A DNA stretch of 64,000 nt from G963708235 sp963708235. GTDB lineage: Bacteria > Actinomycetota > Acidimicrobiia > Spongiisociales > UBA5794. Location of the stretch: assembly GCA_963708235.1 (NCBI GenBank), contig OY970200.1, forward strand, positions 620,001 to 684,000, given 5' to 3'. The notes beneath the pieces were generated by a model. The model was not told the origin of the DNA. It saw nothing but the letters and a program-made list of their open reading frames with translations, and made no database searches. Both the position numbers and the translations under genes were made by a program. This document shows positions 8,857-17,557 of this stretch, piece by piece (positions within the stretch are counted from its first letter, which is position 1; every line of letters begins with the position of its first letter).

Positions 8857-9000
8857 AGCGCCTGCCCTCACCGCCCTCGGGTGAGGTGACGAGGAAGAGG
8901 GAGCATCGAGAACGTCGGCGGATGCCCTCTCGGCCGCCCACGGCCGTGACGGGACGGAGCAAAGTCCGGGGGTGACTCCGGGGACAGAGACCGTCCCGAT
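8857..9000 (+). ncRNA. glmS ribozyme (glucosamine-6-phosphate-activated self-cleaving riboswitch)
   Basis: This leader matches the glmS ribozyme consensus almost throughout. The scissile AGCGCC is at 8857-8862, with cleavage expected between A8857 and G8858. The P1 hairpin pairs CCTCACC with GGTGAGG. The core follows with TGACGAGG (8887-8894), ATCGA (8905-8909) and TCGGCGGATGCC (8915-8926). P3 is a perfect 8-bp stem, CGGGACGG (8950-8957) with CCGTCCCG (8991-8998), and it encloses the GGGGGTGACTCC element. It lies 66 bases ahead of glmS, its normal target. Glucosamine-6-phosphate, the GlmS product, is the known cofactor; cleavage lowers glmS expression. The call is by eye against the known consensus. 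Most glmS ribozymes known to me are from Firmicutes, so finding one here is unusual. Confidence 0.93.
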
Positions 9001-9004
9001 GTGG

Positions 9005-9032
9005 GGACCGACCCTTGTGGTCGGTCCGTTTT
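9005..9032 (+). terminator. terminator-like hairpin between the ribozyme and glmS
   Basis: A perfect 9-bp stem, GGACCGACC (9005-9013) with GGTCGGTCC (9019-9027), closes a 5-base loop and is followed by GTTTT. It lies after the ribozyme and before the glmS ribosome site (AGGAGG near 9053). It may be an attenuator, or a 5' structure protecting or exposing the cleaved mRNA. Confidence 0.55.
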
Positions 9033-9066
9033 CGCCTCCGGTCCCAGACACAGGAGGTTCGCGCGC

Positions 9067-10897
9067 GTGTGCGGAATCATGGGTTACGTCGGGCCGCGCC
9101 AAGCGGCTCCGCTCATCCTCGACGGGTTGCGCCGTCTCGAATACCGCGGTTATGACTCGGCAGGCATCGCCGCGGTCGACGGGGTCATCAACGTTCGCAA
9201 GGCAGAGGGCAAGATCGATCGTCTCGCCACCCTGCTCGACGCCGAACCCCTCGCCGGCTCGGTCGGGATCGGTCATACCCGGTGGGCGACCCACGGCCGG
9301 CCCACCGACTTCAACGCCCACCCCCACCAGGACCCCAGCGGGGCGTTTGTCGTGGTCCACAACGGGATCATCGAGAACTTCCACGAACTCAAGCAGCGGC
9401 TGATGGCCGCCGGCCACGAGTTCCTCTCCGAGACCGACACCGAGATCCTCGCCCACCTCGTCGCCGACGAATACGACGGGGATCTGGTTGCGGCGGTGCG
9501 GCGTGCCGTCGCCCACGCCACCGGCGCCTACGCACTGGTGGTGATGACCGCCAAGGAACCGGGCCGGATCGTGGCGGTGCGCCGGGTCAGCCCACTGGTG
9601 GTCGGGATCGGCGACGGCGAGACCTTCCTCGCCTCCGACATCCCCGCCGTTCTCCACCACACCCGTGACTTCCTCATCGTCGAGGACGGCGAGCTGGTGA
9701 TCGTCGATGCCGACGGCGCCACCATCGAGCGGATCGAAGGTGGGGCGGTCGAGCGCGAGGTGTTGCACGTCGACTGGGACTCCGAGGCCGCAGAGAAGGG
9801 CGGATTCGAACACTTCATGCTCAAGGAGATCCACGAGCAACCATCGGTGGTCACCGAGACCATCGGGGGACGACTGCTCGGCGACGGCGGGATCTGGCTC
9901 GAAGATGTCGCCTTGGACGACGACTTCGCCCGCAGCCTCGACCGGGTATGGATCACGGCATGCGGGACGGCGTACCACGCCGGTCTCGTCGGCAAGGAGA
10001 TCTTCCAGCGGATTCTCCGTCTGCCCACCTCGGTCGAGTTCGCCCACGAGATGCGGTACGGCGACCCGCTGGTGTCCGCCCCCAGCCTCACCATCGCCAT
10101 CAGCCAATCCGGAGAGACCGCCGACACCTTGGCGGCGGCGCGGCTCGCCCGCTCCAAGGGATCCCGGCTGCTGGCGTTGACCAACGTGGTCGGATGCACC
10201 CTCAGCCGGGAAGCCGACGACATCCTCTACACCCGGGCCGGCCCCGAGATCTCGGTGGCCTCCACCAAAGCCTATCTGGCGATGTTGATCGCCCAGTACC
10301 TGCTCGCCCTCCGTATCGGCACGGCGCGCGGTGTGGTCGACGAGGCGCTGGCCCAGCGGGTGGCACACGGGCTCCACGTCCTCCCGTCGCAGATCGAGCA
10401 GATCCTCGAACGCGAGGACCAGGTCCTGGCCGCCGCCAAGCGGATCTCGGATGCCGACGGCAACGATGTCTACTTCATCGGGCGCGGGCTCGATTACGCC
10501 GTGGCCATGGAAGGCTCGCTCAAACTGAAGGAGATCAGCTATCTCCATTCAGAGGCGATGCCCGCCGGCGAGCTCAAGCACGGGACGCTGGCGCTCATCA
10601 CCGAGGACACTCCGGTGATCGTGGTGCTGACCCAGGGTGCCGTATACGACAAGACGATGTCGGCGGTCCAGGAGGTGAAGGGCGCGCGGCGCCACCGTGC
10701 TGGCCATCGCCTACGACGACGACGACCAGATCGAAATCTTCGCCGATGGTGTGTTGCGGATCCCCCGCACCGACGACCTGCTCAGCCCGGTGGCCTCGAT
10801 CGTCCCGCTGCAACTGCTCGCCTATCACGTTGCCCGGCTGCGCGGCCACGACATCGACCAGCCGCGCAACCTCGCCAAGTCGGTCACTGTCGAATAG
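9067..10897 (+). CDS. glmS: glutamine-fructose-6-phosphate aminotransferase (one-base frame break)
   Basis: GlmS makes glucosamine-6-phosphate from fructose-6-phosphate and glutamine. The GTG start gives V-CGIMGYVG, so processing exposes the catalytic Cys. AGGAGG precedes it. The glutaminase domain (to ~residue 240) has EYRGYDSAG and GHTRWATHG. Two SIS domains follow, with TACGTAYHAG, SQSGETADT and LKLKEISYLHSEAM. After AAG at 10678-10680 one extra G in a GGG run (10680-10682) throws the frame off. The conserved end (TVLAIAYDDDDQIE to PRNLAKSVTVE, stop 10895-10897) continues in the next frame. Removing one base restores 609 residues, the usual length. In such an essential enzyme a sequence error is the likeliest explanation. 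Confidence 0.93.
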
Positions 10898-10940
10898 CCG
10901 GCCGCGGTGTGAAAGTACGATTGGCGAGGGAATCGACGCG

Positions 10941-10960
10941 CTCCGGTGCTGCCACCGGAG
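10941..10960 (+). terminator. hairpin after glmS
   Basis: CTCCGGTG (10941-10948) and CACCGGAG (10953-10960) form a perfect 8-bp stem with a CTGC loop. No T-run follows, so termination here is only a suggestion. Confidence 0.35.
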
Positions 10961-11043
10961 GGCCGCCACGCAGGGTCCGACGTCCCCGGCGACGGCAACC
11001 CCCCGGTGCGGGGTCGGTGCTGTGGCGCACTACCGTACCGACC

Positions 11044-11529
11044 ATGACCCAGGGTGGACACCACGGGCGGCCCGACGAGCTGGCCATGGCGGCGGCGGCC
11101 GCCGATCTCTTCGCTCCCGGATCTCGCCGCGGGGGGAGTCAGATCGTCGGATTGGGCGTCGATCTCGCCGAGATCGACCGGGTCCGGCATCTGCTCGCCA
11201 CCTACGGGGATCGGTTCCGTGATCGGTGTTTCACCGATCATGAATGGGCCTATGCCCACCGCTACGCAGATCCGTCCAAGCGGTTGGCGGCACGCTTCGC
11301 CGGCAAGGAAGCGGTGATGAAGAGCCTCGGAACCGGCTGGCGCCGCATCCACTGGCAGGACATCGAGATCACCGGCGGAGGCGCTCCCAGGGTGAACCTT
11401 GCCGGAACTGCCGCCGCCCGGGCGTCGGCGATCGGGGTCACCAAGGTGCTGGTCACCATCACCCACACCGAGGTAAGCGCCCTGGTGTTCGCCATGTCCC
11501 TCGCCGACGGCGAGCCGACCCACCCGTAG
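11044..11529 (+). CDS. acpS: holo-[acyl-carrier-protein] synthase
   Basis: 161 residues from the ATG at 11044. AcpS transfers 4'-phosphopantetheine from CoA to a Ser of acyl carrier protein. IVGLGVDLAEIDRVR holds the metal-binding Asp, FAGKEAVMKSLGTG the CoA and metal site, and TITHTEVSALVFA the end of the fold. The family core begins at IVGLGVD. The first ~37 residues are an unusual Ala/Gly-rich extension; no start codon lies closer than ATG 11086. The nnr gene starts 128 bases downstream. Confidence 0.9.
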   Translation: MTQGGHHGRPDELAMAAAAADLFAPGSRRGGSQIVGLGVDLAEIDRVRHLLATYGDRFRDRCFTDHEWAYAHRYADPSKRLAARFAGKEAVMKSLGTGWRRIHWQDIEITGGGAPRVNLAGTAAARASAIGVTKVLVTITHTEVSALVFAMSLADGEPTHP

Positions 11530-11657
11530 CCGACGGTGAAGAGATGCGGGGTGTTCCCGCCGCCCCCGGCGATTCGGCGAAGCTCTAGGGTTCGACCCAT
11601 GGCACAGACAGCGACCGGCGACCGGCGTTCCCGCCCCCGCCCCTCCCACCGGGTTCG

Positions 11658-13086
11658 ATGCGGTTGAGGCCGGTCATCACCCCCGAGGAGTCGAACCGGT
11701 TGGATGCGGCCAGTGATGTGTCGATCCGGACGTTGATGGATCGCGCCGGGTATGCGGTGGCCGTTGCGGCCGCAGAGATGGGACTGGGGTACGGGAGCCG
11801 GGTCGTGGTGCTCGCCGGCAAGGGGAACAACGGCGGCGACGGCTACGTGGCTGCCCGCCATCTGCGGCGGCGCGGCGTCCAGGTGCTGGTGGTGGTGTAC
11901 GGCGACCCCGACCCGGGGAGCGCCGCCGATCACGCCCGGCGCACCGCCGAGGCCCACGGTGTCCAGGTCGAGCCGTGGCGTCCGCCCGCACCCGCCGACC
12001 GGCCCGATCTGCTGATCGATGCGCTGTTCGGCGTAGGGTTCGTCGGGGTGCTTCCCGGCGAACTCGCCTCCTGGCTCGACGTCACCGCCCCCGTGCTTGC
12101 GGTCGATGTTCCCAGTGGGCTCGACGCCGCCACCGGACGGGTCGAGGGGGACAGCTTCGTGGCGCAACGCACCGTGACGTTCCACGCCCTCAAGACCGGA
12201 CATGTGCTCGGTGTCGGGCCGGATCGATGTGGGAAGGTGACGGTTGCCGACATCGGTCTGTCCGGCGAGGTCCCGACGCTGCGGCTGTGTGAGGCGACCG
12301 ACGCCCCCCGTCCCCCCCGGTCACGCTCGGCCCACAAGTGGGCGGCGGGCTCGGTGGTGGTGGTGGGAGGTTCTCCGGGGCTCACCGGGGCCGCCATGCT
12401 CTCCGCCGAGGCGGCGCTCCACGGTGGGGCAGGGGCGGTCACGGTGATGACGCCCGCCGAGATGCAACCGCTGCTCGCCGCACAGCGACCAGAGATCATG
12501 AGCCGAGGGGTGGGCAAGGGCCGTCACTTCGGTACCGAGGATGTGGACGAGGTGCTGGCGGCCGCCGAACGGTTCGATGTCATGCTGCTCGGTCCGGGGC
12601 TCGGTCTCGACACACGCCGGTTCGTTCACCAGATCGTGCTCCGCTGGCCGGGGCGGCTGGTGCTCGACGCCGACGGGATCAACGCCCTCGACGGCCCCGG
12701 TCCCCTGGTGGCGCGCCAATCCCCGACGATCATCACCCCGCATGGTGGCGAGTTCGTCCGGCTCGCCGACGCCGAACCCGGTCTCGAGTCCGGTGTCGCC
12801 CTGGCCGCACGGACAAAATGCACCGTCTTACTCAAAGGCAACCCGACGCTGGTGCTCGGGGCCGAGTCCTGGGTGGTGACCAGCGGAGGTTCCGAGCTGG
12901 CCACCATCGGGACCGGCGATGTGCTCGGGGGTCTGGTCGCCGCATTGTGGGCGCGTGGGGTCGATGCCGATACCGCTGCCCGCTCCGGGGCCTACTGGCA
13001 CGGTATCGCCGGTGCCGCGCTCGGCAACCCGTGGCACGGTGACCGCCGACGACCTGGCCAGGGAGATCGGAAGGTATGCCTGGTGA
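11658..13086 (+). CDS. nnr: bifunctional NAD(P)HX epimerase/dehydratase (one-base frame break)
   Basis: This enzyme repairs hydrated NAD(P)H. The N-terminal epimerase half has AGKGNNGGDGYVAARHL and AVDVPSGLDAATG. The C-terminal ADP-dependent dehydratase half has VVVGGSPGLTGAAML, LLGPGLG, ITPHGGEF, LLKGNPT and GTGDVLGG. Near 13026-13034 one extra base shifts the frame. The natural tail GTVTADDLAREIGRYAW then ends at TGA 13084-13086 in the next frame, giving 475 residues. That TGA overlaps the alr GTG (GTGA), the same junction style as the following genes. Read literally, the frame runs on into alr and looks like a fusion, which I regard as artefactual. Confidence 0.9.
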
Positions 13087-14195
13087 GGCCGTCCTGGGTC
13101 GAGGTCGATCTCGATGCCATTGCCGGCAACGTTGCCGCCGTCATCGCCGCCGTGGCCCCTGCCAAGGTGTGTGTGGTGGTCAAGGCCGACGCCTACGGGC
13201 ACGGCGATGTCCCGATCGCCGAGGCGGCGCTCGGGGCCGGAGCCCACCTGCTCGCCGTGGCCCTGGTCGAGGAGGGGGAGCGTCTGCGCGAGGCGGGAAT
13301 CGACGCCCCGGTGTTGGTGCTCTCCGAACCCCCGGTCGAGACCGTCGAGCGGATCCAGACCTGGGAACTGACTCCGACGGTCTACACCGAAGGGTTCATC
13401 GATGCGCTCGCCGCCCGGGGATCGAGTGCAACTCCGGTCCCGGTGCATCTCAAGGTCGATACCGGTATGCACCGTGTCGGTTGTCCCCCCGATGTCGCCT
13501 TCGGGCTGGCGGCCCGGATCGCCGAGAGCGACCGGCTGCACCTCGCCGGTCTGTGGACCCATCTGGCGGTCGCCGAGGAGGACCCACGGATCACCGTCGG
13601 ACAGATCGAGATCCTGCTGCGTCTCCAGCAGCGGCTCGCCGACGAGGGCATCAGACCCGACATGCTCCACGCCGCCAACACCGCCGGTGCCCTGGCCCAC
13701 CCGGTGGCCCGTCTCGACATGGTCCGGCTCGGTCTCGGTACCTATGGGATGCGCCCCGCCCCGCACATCGGGGTGGAGGTGCCGTTGCGCCCGGCGATGC
13801 GGGTGGTGTCGCACGTCTCGCACATCGCCCGGTATCCCGCCGGCACCCGTCTCTCCTATGGGCTACGCCGGCCGCTTCCCGTCGACGCCACGGTGGTCAC
13901 CGTCCCGATCGGTTATGCCGACGGGGTGGCGCGCCGGCTCTCGGCGGTCGACGGCGAGGTGCTGATCGGGGGGTTCCGCCACCCGTTCGCCGGGACTGTG
14001 ACCATGGACCAGATCGTTGTCGATGTCGGTGACCACCCGGTCCGGGTCGGCGACGAGGTGGTGCTGCTCGGCAGCCAGGGACCGGATGCGATCACGGCGG
14101 AAGAATGGGCGCTGCATCTCGACACCATCAACTACGAGGTCGTGTGCCGCTTCGGGAACCGCCTCCCCAGACGTTACCGGGGAGGCCCGTCGTGA
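13083..14195 (+). CDS. alr: alanine racemase
   Basis: 370 residues from a GTG overlapping the nnr stop. Alr makes D-alanine for peptidoglycan. VVVKADAYGHG carries the PLP-binding Lys (~34). LKVDTGMHRVG, LSYGLRRPL, PIGYADGVARRL and TMDQIVVDVG are the usual conserved blocks of the barrel and the C-terminal domain. Its stop overlaps the next GTG by GTGA. Length is typical. Confidence 0.95.
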   Translation: MRPSWVEVDLDAIAGNVAAVIAAVAPAKVCVVVKADAYGHGDVPIAEAALGAGAHLLAVALVEEGERLREAGIDAPVLVLSEPPVETVERIQTWELTPTVYTEGFIDALAARGSSATPVPVHLKVDTGMHRVGCPPDVAFGLAARIAESDRLHLAGLWTHLAVAEEDPRITVGQIEILLRLQQRLADEGIRPDMLHAANTAGALAHPVARLDMVRLGLGTYGMRPAPHIGVEVPLRPAMRVVSHVSHIARYPAGTRLSYGLRRPLPVDATVVTVPIGYADGVARRLSAVDGEVLIGGFRHPFAGTVTMDQIVVDVGDHPVRVGDEVVLLGSQGPDAITAEEWALHLDTINYEVVCRFGNRLPRRYRGGPS

Positions 14196-15136
14196 CTCAG
14201 GGACCAACCCGGCACGGCGACGCCGACGGGTTCGTCACCGATGATCTCGGCACCCTGACCTCCGTGCCGGGGGTGGCGGTGGGCCACTGGCAGGACTTCG
14301 TGGCCCGTACCGGGGTGACCGTGATGACGTTCCCCGAACCCAACGTGACGGCCGTCGAAGTGCGGGGCGGGGCTCCGGGGACCCGGGAGACGGCGCTTCT
14401 CGCCCCGGGCAGCCGGATCGAGACCATCAACGCCCTGGTGTTCTCCGGTGGCTCGGCCTTCGGGCTCGCCTCCGCCCACGGCGTCGTCGAACGGCTCGAG
14501 GCCGAGGGCCGGGGTCATCAGAGCAAGGCGGGCCCGGTGCCGATCGTCCCCGCCGCCATCCTTTTCGACCTTCTGGAGGGCGACCCCTCCGTCCGTCCCG
14601 GCGCCGAACATGGAGCGCTCGCCTACGAGGCCCGCAGCACCGCCCCGGTCACCCAGGGTCCGGTCGGCGCCGGGACCGGTGCCAGCGTCGCCGGCTGGCG
14701 TGACATCACGGCCCGTCAGCCGGGCGGACTGGGTAGCGCCGCCATCGGGATGGGCGAGGTCACGGTGGCCGCCCTTGCGGTTGTCAATGCGGTCGGGGAC
14801 GTATTCACCCTCGAGGGGGAGAGCCTCACCGGGGGACCACCGGTCCCGGGTCCACCCGCCGTCCAGCCCGCGGTGGCCGAGCAGACCACCCTGGTCGCCA
14901 TCGCCACCGATGCCGCGCTGAGCCGCACCGACCTGCTCCGCATCATCGTCCGCAGCCACGACGCGCTGGCCGTCTGTCTCCGACCTTCGCACACCCCGTT
15001 CGACGGCGATGTGGTCTTCGCCGTCTCCTGTGGCGGGCGGACCGGTGATGTCTCTGGGTTGGCGGAAGCGGCGTTTGCCGCCACCGGCCGTGCCATCGAG
15101 CGGGCCATCCGCCCCGCGGGCGGTGTCCCCCGATGA
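14192..15136 (+). CDS. P1 family (S58, DmpA-like) peptidase
   Basis: 314 residues from the GTG overlapping the alr stop. The pattern is that of self-processing P1/S58 amino-peptidases: VPGVAVGHWQD at the start, NALVFSGGSAFGLA, VPIVPAAILFDL, GPVGAGTGASV and GGLGSAAI, which should hold the cleavage site and new N-terminal nucleophile. Members cut D-amino-acid or beta-peptides, or are uncharacterised; the substrate here is unknown. Its place after alanine racemase hints at D-amino-acid metabolism, but that is inference only. Confidence 0.85.
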   Translation: MTQGPTRHGDADGFVTDDLGTLTSVPGVAVGHWQDFVARTGVTVMTFPEPNVTAVEVRGGAPGTRETALLAPGSRIETINALVFSGGSAFGLASAHGVVERLEAEGRGHQSKAGPVPIVPAAILFDLLEGDPSVRPGAEHGALAYEARSTAPVTQGPVGAGTGASVAGWRDITARQPGGLGSAAIGMGEVTVAALAVVNAVGDVFTLEGESLTGGPPVPGPPAVQPAVAEQTTLVAIATDAALSRTDLLRIIVRSHDALAVCLRPSHTPFDGDVVFAVSCGGRTGDVSGLAEAAFAATGRAIERAIRPAGGVPR

Positions 15137-15795
15137 CGGCGCCGGCGGAACGGGCCGTCGAGCTGTCCCTTCTCGGGGAACGGGCGGCCACCTGCACCGG
15201 GTGTCGACTCCACGAAGGCCGCACCAACGTGGTGTTCGGCAGCGGCGACCCCGACGCCGATCTGGTCATCGTCGGCGAAGGACCGGGCCAGCGCGAGGAC
15301 GAACAGGGGGTCCCGTTCGTCGGCCGGTCCGGGGAGCTCCTCGACCGCCTGCTCGCCGAGATCGGGCTGGATCGTACCGACGGGGTCTACATCGCCAATG
15401 TCGTCAAGTGTCGACCACCGGGGAACCGCGATCCCCGTCCCGACGAGATCGAAGCCTGCAAGGGGTATCTCCGCACCCAGCTCCAGCTCATCGACCCCAA
15501 GGTGGTCCTCACCCTCGGCAACTTCTCCAGCAAGCTGCTGCTGCGTACCGAACTCGGGATCACCCGGCTCCGTGGTCACATCTACCCGTGGTGGGGCCGG
15601 CACCTGGTCCCCACCTTCCACCCGGCGGCGGCGCTCCGTGGAAATCCACGCGTGCTCGCCGACATGCGGGCCGACCTCGGACTGGTGCGCTCGGTGATCG
15701 ACGGTAACCTCTCGGAGTCGTCTCCGGCCGCAGACGAAGATCAGCCCACTACCGATGTCGACGCCACGGTCGACCAACTCGATCTGTTCCAATGA
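15133..15795 (+). CDS. type-4 uracil-DNA glycosylase
   Basis: 220 residues; ATGA overlap with the peptidase gene. Removes uracil from DNA. The N-terminal CTGCRLHEGR gives two Cys of a 4Fe-4S cluster. VVKCRPPGNRDP and the following EACKGYL give the rest. GEGPGQREDEQGVPFVG is the active-site motif and TFHPAAALR the second. The last ~30 residues are acidic and unstructured, ending DQLDLFQ, a possible beta-clamp-binding peptide. Confidence 0.93.
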   Translation: MTAPAERAVELSLLGERAATCTGCRLHEGRTNVVFGSGDPDADLVIVGEGPGQREDEQGVPFVGRSGELLDRLLAEIGLDRTDGVYIANVVKCRPPGNRDPRPDEIEACKGYLRTQLQLIDPKVVLTLGNFSSKLLLRTELGITRLRGHIYPWWGRHLVPTFHPAAALRGNPRVLADMRADLGLVRSVIDGNLSESSPAADEDQPTTDVDATVDQLDLFQ

Positions 15796-16274
15796 ACCAT
15801 CCCGCATTCGACGACGAGCCGGTGCTCGAAGTCTCCACCGCATCGCCCTCCGACACCCTGGCGCTGGGTCGCCGTCTCGCCGGCTTGCTCCGGCGCGGCG
15901 ACATCCTGCTGCTGGTCGGACCGCTCGGGGCGGGCAAGACACTGCTGGCGGGCGGTATCGCCGAAGGTCTCGGGGTCCGCGAGCGGGTGAGCAGCCCCAC
16001 CTTCATCCTGGCTCGCACCTACGAGGGGTTCCTCCCGGTCCACCATGCCGACGTCTACCGGCTCGGCTCGTTGGCCGAGTTCGACGATCTGGAGTTGCCG
16101 GCGCTCGCCGAGGATGGCGTGCTGCTGGTGGAATGGGGGAACGTGGTGGCGTCGGCGATCCCGGAGAACCATCTCGTGGTGGAACTCGTCATCGACGGCG
16201 AGGAGCAACGGCTGATCCGCTTCATGCGGCGAGGCGCCTGGTGCCGCCGCTCGCTCGAGGAGTTGGTGGCATGA
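15792..16274 (+). CDS. tsaE: tRNA threonylcarbamoyladenosine biosynthesis ATPase TsaE
   Basis: 160 residues; ATGA overlap with the glycosylase. TsaE is the ATPase of the t6A tRNA-modification complex with TsaB and TsaD. It carries the Walker A GPLGAGKT, the switch motif SSPTFILARTYEG, HHADVYRL and VLLVEWGN. tsaB, rimI and tsaD follow directly. Confidence 0.95.
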   Translation: MNHPAFDDEPVLEVSTASPSDTLALGRRLAGLLRRGDILLLVGPLGAGKTLLAGGIAEGLGVRERVSSPTFILARTYEGFLPVHHADVYRLGSLAEFDDLELPALAEDGVLLVEWGNVVASAIPENHLVVELVIDGEEQRLIRFMRRGAWCRRSLEELVA

Positions 16275-16991
16275 AGGTGCTCGCCATCGAGACCGCAACC
16301 CCGGCGAGTTCGGTTGCGTTGGGGAGCGACGGCGATCTGGTTGCCATGGCGCTCCACGTCGACTCCCGTGGCCACGTGGGCTTTCTGATGTCGGCGATCG
16401 ACTTCTGCTTTGCCCAGGCAGGTTGGGACCGCAAGGACATCGATGTGGTCGCCGTCGACATCGGACCGGGTCCCTACACCGGGCTTCGGGCCGGGATCGC
16501 CGCCGCACAGGCGATTGCGGCGGCGGTGGGGGCGCCCATCGTCACCGCCGATTCGTTGACGGTGCTCGCCTACCGGGCGGCCACCGGACGCCGCCGGATC
16601 TGGCCGGTGGTCGATGTCCGCCGCGGACAGTTCGCCACCGCCCCTTTCCTTCCGGTCCCGGGCGGGGTGATGCGTGACGGGGCGACCGAGTTGGTCGGCC
16701 CGGCCGAGTTCGTCGCCCTGCTCGATGCCGACGGCGCCGATACCCTCATCGTCGGCGACTGGGGGATGATCCCCGACTCCGATCTCCGCTCGCTGCACCG
16801 CAGCCGCAAGGGCCGGCCCCGCCACCCCTCGGCCGATGTCCTGGTCGAGATCGCCGAGCTTCCGGGCGTCCCGGGGCGAGATGAGCCGCGCCGAGGATGT
16901 CCGCCCGCTTTATCTGCGGGAGCCGGATGCACAGATCAACTGGGCCGACTTCCGCGAGGAGGGCATGTGGCCCGGTACGGGGACGCCATGA
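16271..16991 (+). CDS. tsaB: tRNA threonylcarbamoyladenosine biosynthesis protein TsaB (one-base frame break)
   Basis: TsaB is the partner of TsaD in t6A synthesis. The frame opens MKVLAIETATPASSVAL and carries VDIGPGPYTGLRAGIA. Near 16860 one extra T (CTTCCGG for CTCCGG) shifts the frame. The diagnostic end, EDVRPLYLREPDAQINW, continues one frame over to TGA 16989-16991. The restored length is 239 residues. That stop overlaps the rimI ATG at 16988, as at the other junctions of this operon. In the raw frame tsaB appears fused to rimI, which is very probably an artefact. Confidence 0.92.
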
Positions 16992-17557
16992 CGGCCGTCT
17001 CCGCCCCCCACGTCGAACTCCGACCGATGACGATCCTGGATCTGGACGCCGTGGTCGCTCTGGAGGGGCTGATCTACCCCCAGCCCTGGTCGCGCCAGAT
17101 CTTCTCCGATGAGCTCGCCGCCGATCAGCGGGTCTATCTGGTCGCCGAGATGGATGGCCGGCTGGTCGGCTACGCCGGACTGATGGTGATCGTCGGCGAC
17201 GCCCACATCACCACGGTTGCCGTCGACCCGGCGGCGCGCCGCCACCGTGTCGGGACCCGCCTCATGCTCGAACTGGTCGAGCGGAGCGTGGAGCTGGGCG
17301 GTCGACACCTCACTCTCGAAGTCCGGGTTTCCAATCTCGGCGCCCAGCGGCTGTACACCAGGTTCGGGATGGCACCCGTCGGGGTCCGCAAGGACTACTA
17401 CATCGACGAGGATGCCCTCATCATGTGGGTGACCGACATCGACGAGGCCGAGTACCGCACCCGTCTCGACGGCATCCGGAACTCACTGCCACAGATCGGG
17501 CAGAACGGCGCCCCGGTTGCCGCCGACGCCCTCGAAGGAGTCGTATCCGATGAGTGA
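16988..17557 (+). CDS. rimI: ribosomal protein S18 alanine N-acetyltransferase RimI-type
   Basis: 189 residues; GNAT fold. VAVDPAARRHRVGTRLM is the acetyl-CoA loop (the usual Q/RxxGxG is present as RHRVGT). LEVRVSNLGAQRLYTRFGM is the characteristic RimI C-terminal motif. Proteins in this position between tsaB and tsaD acetylate the S18 N-terminus or other protein N-termini. About 40 residues extend beyond the fold. It overlaps tsaD by 8 bases. Confidence 0.9.
   Translation: MTAVSAPHVELRPMTILDLDAVVALEGLIYPQPWSRQIFSDELAADQRVYLVAEMDGRLVGYAGLMVIVGDAHITTVAVDPAARRHRVGTRLMLELVERSVELGGRHLTLEVRVSNLGAQRLYTRFGMAPVGVRKDYYIDEDALIMWVTDIDEAEYRTRLDGIRNSLPQIGQNGAPVAADALEGVVSDE

Noticed and set aside
8941..9000. 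RNase P RNA-like string GGAGCAAAGTCCGG
   Set aside because: Only a short resemblance. The whole segment is explained by the P3/P4 region of the glmS ribozyme.
8815..10548. 577-codon minus-strand frame
   Set aside because: Shadow of glmS and of the ribozyme. Its composition is Gly/Asp/Val-rich with no domain.
11570..11610. tRNA T-arm-like GGGTTCGACCC
   Set aside because: No acceptor, D or anticodon arms can be folded around it.
10825..11649. Minus-strand frame containing STVTDLARLRG
   Set aside because: This phrase is the antisense reading of the conserved GlmS C-terminus (NLAKSVTVE), not a real protein.
11599..11667. 22-codon frame ending inside the nnr start
   Set aside because: Arg/Pro-rich, no ribosome site, no regulatory codon pattern; probably chance.
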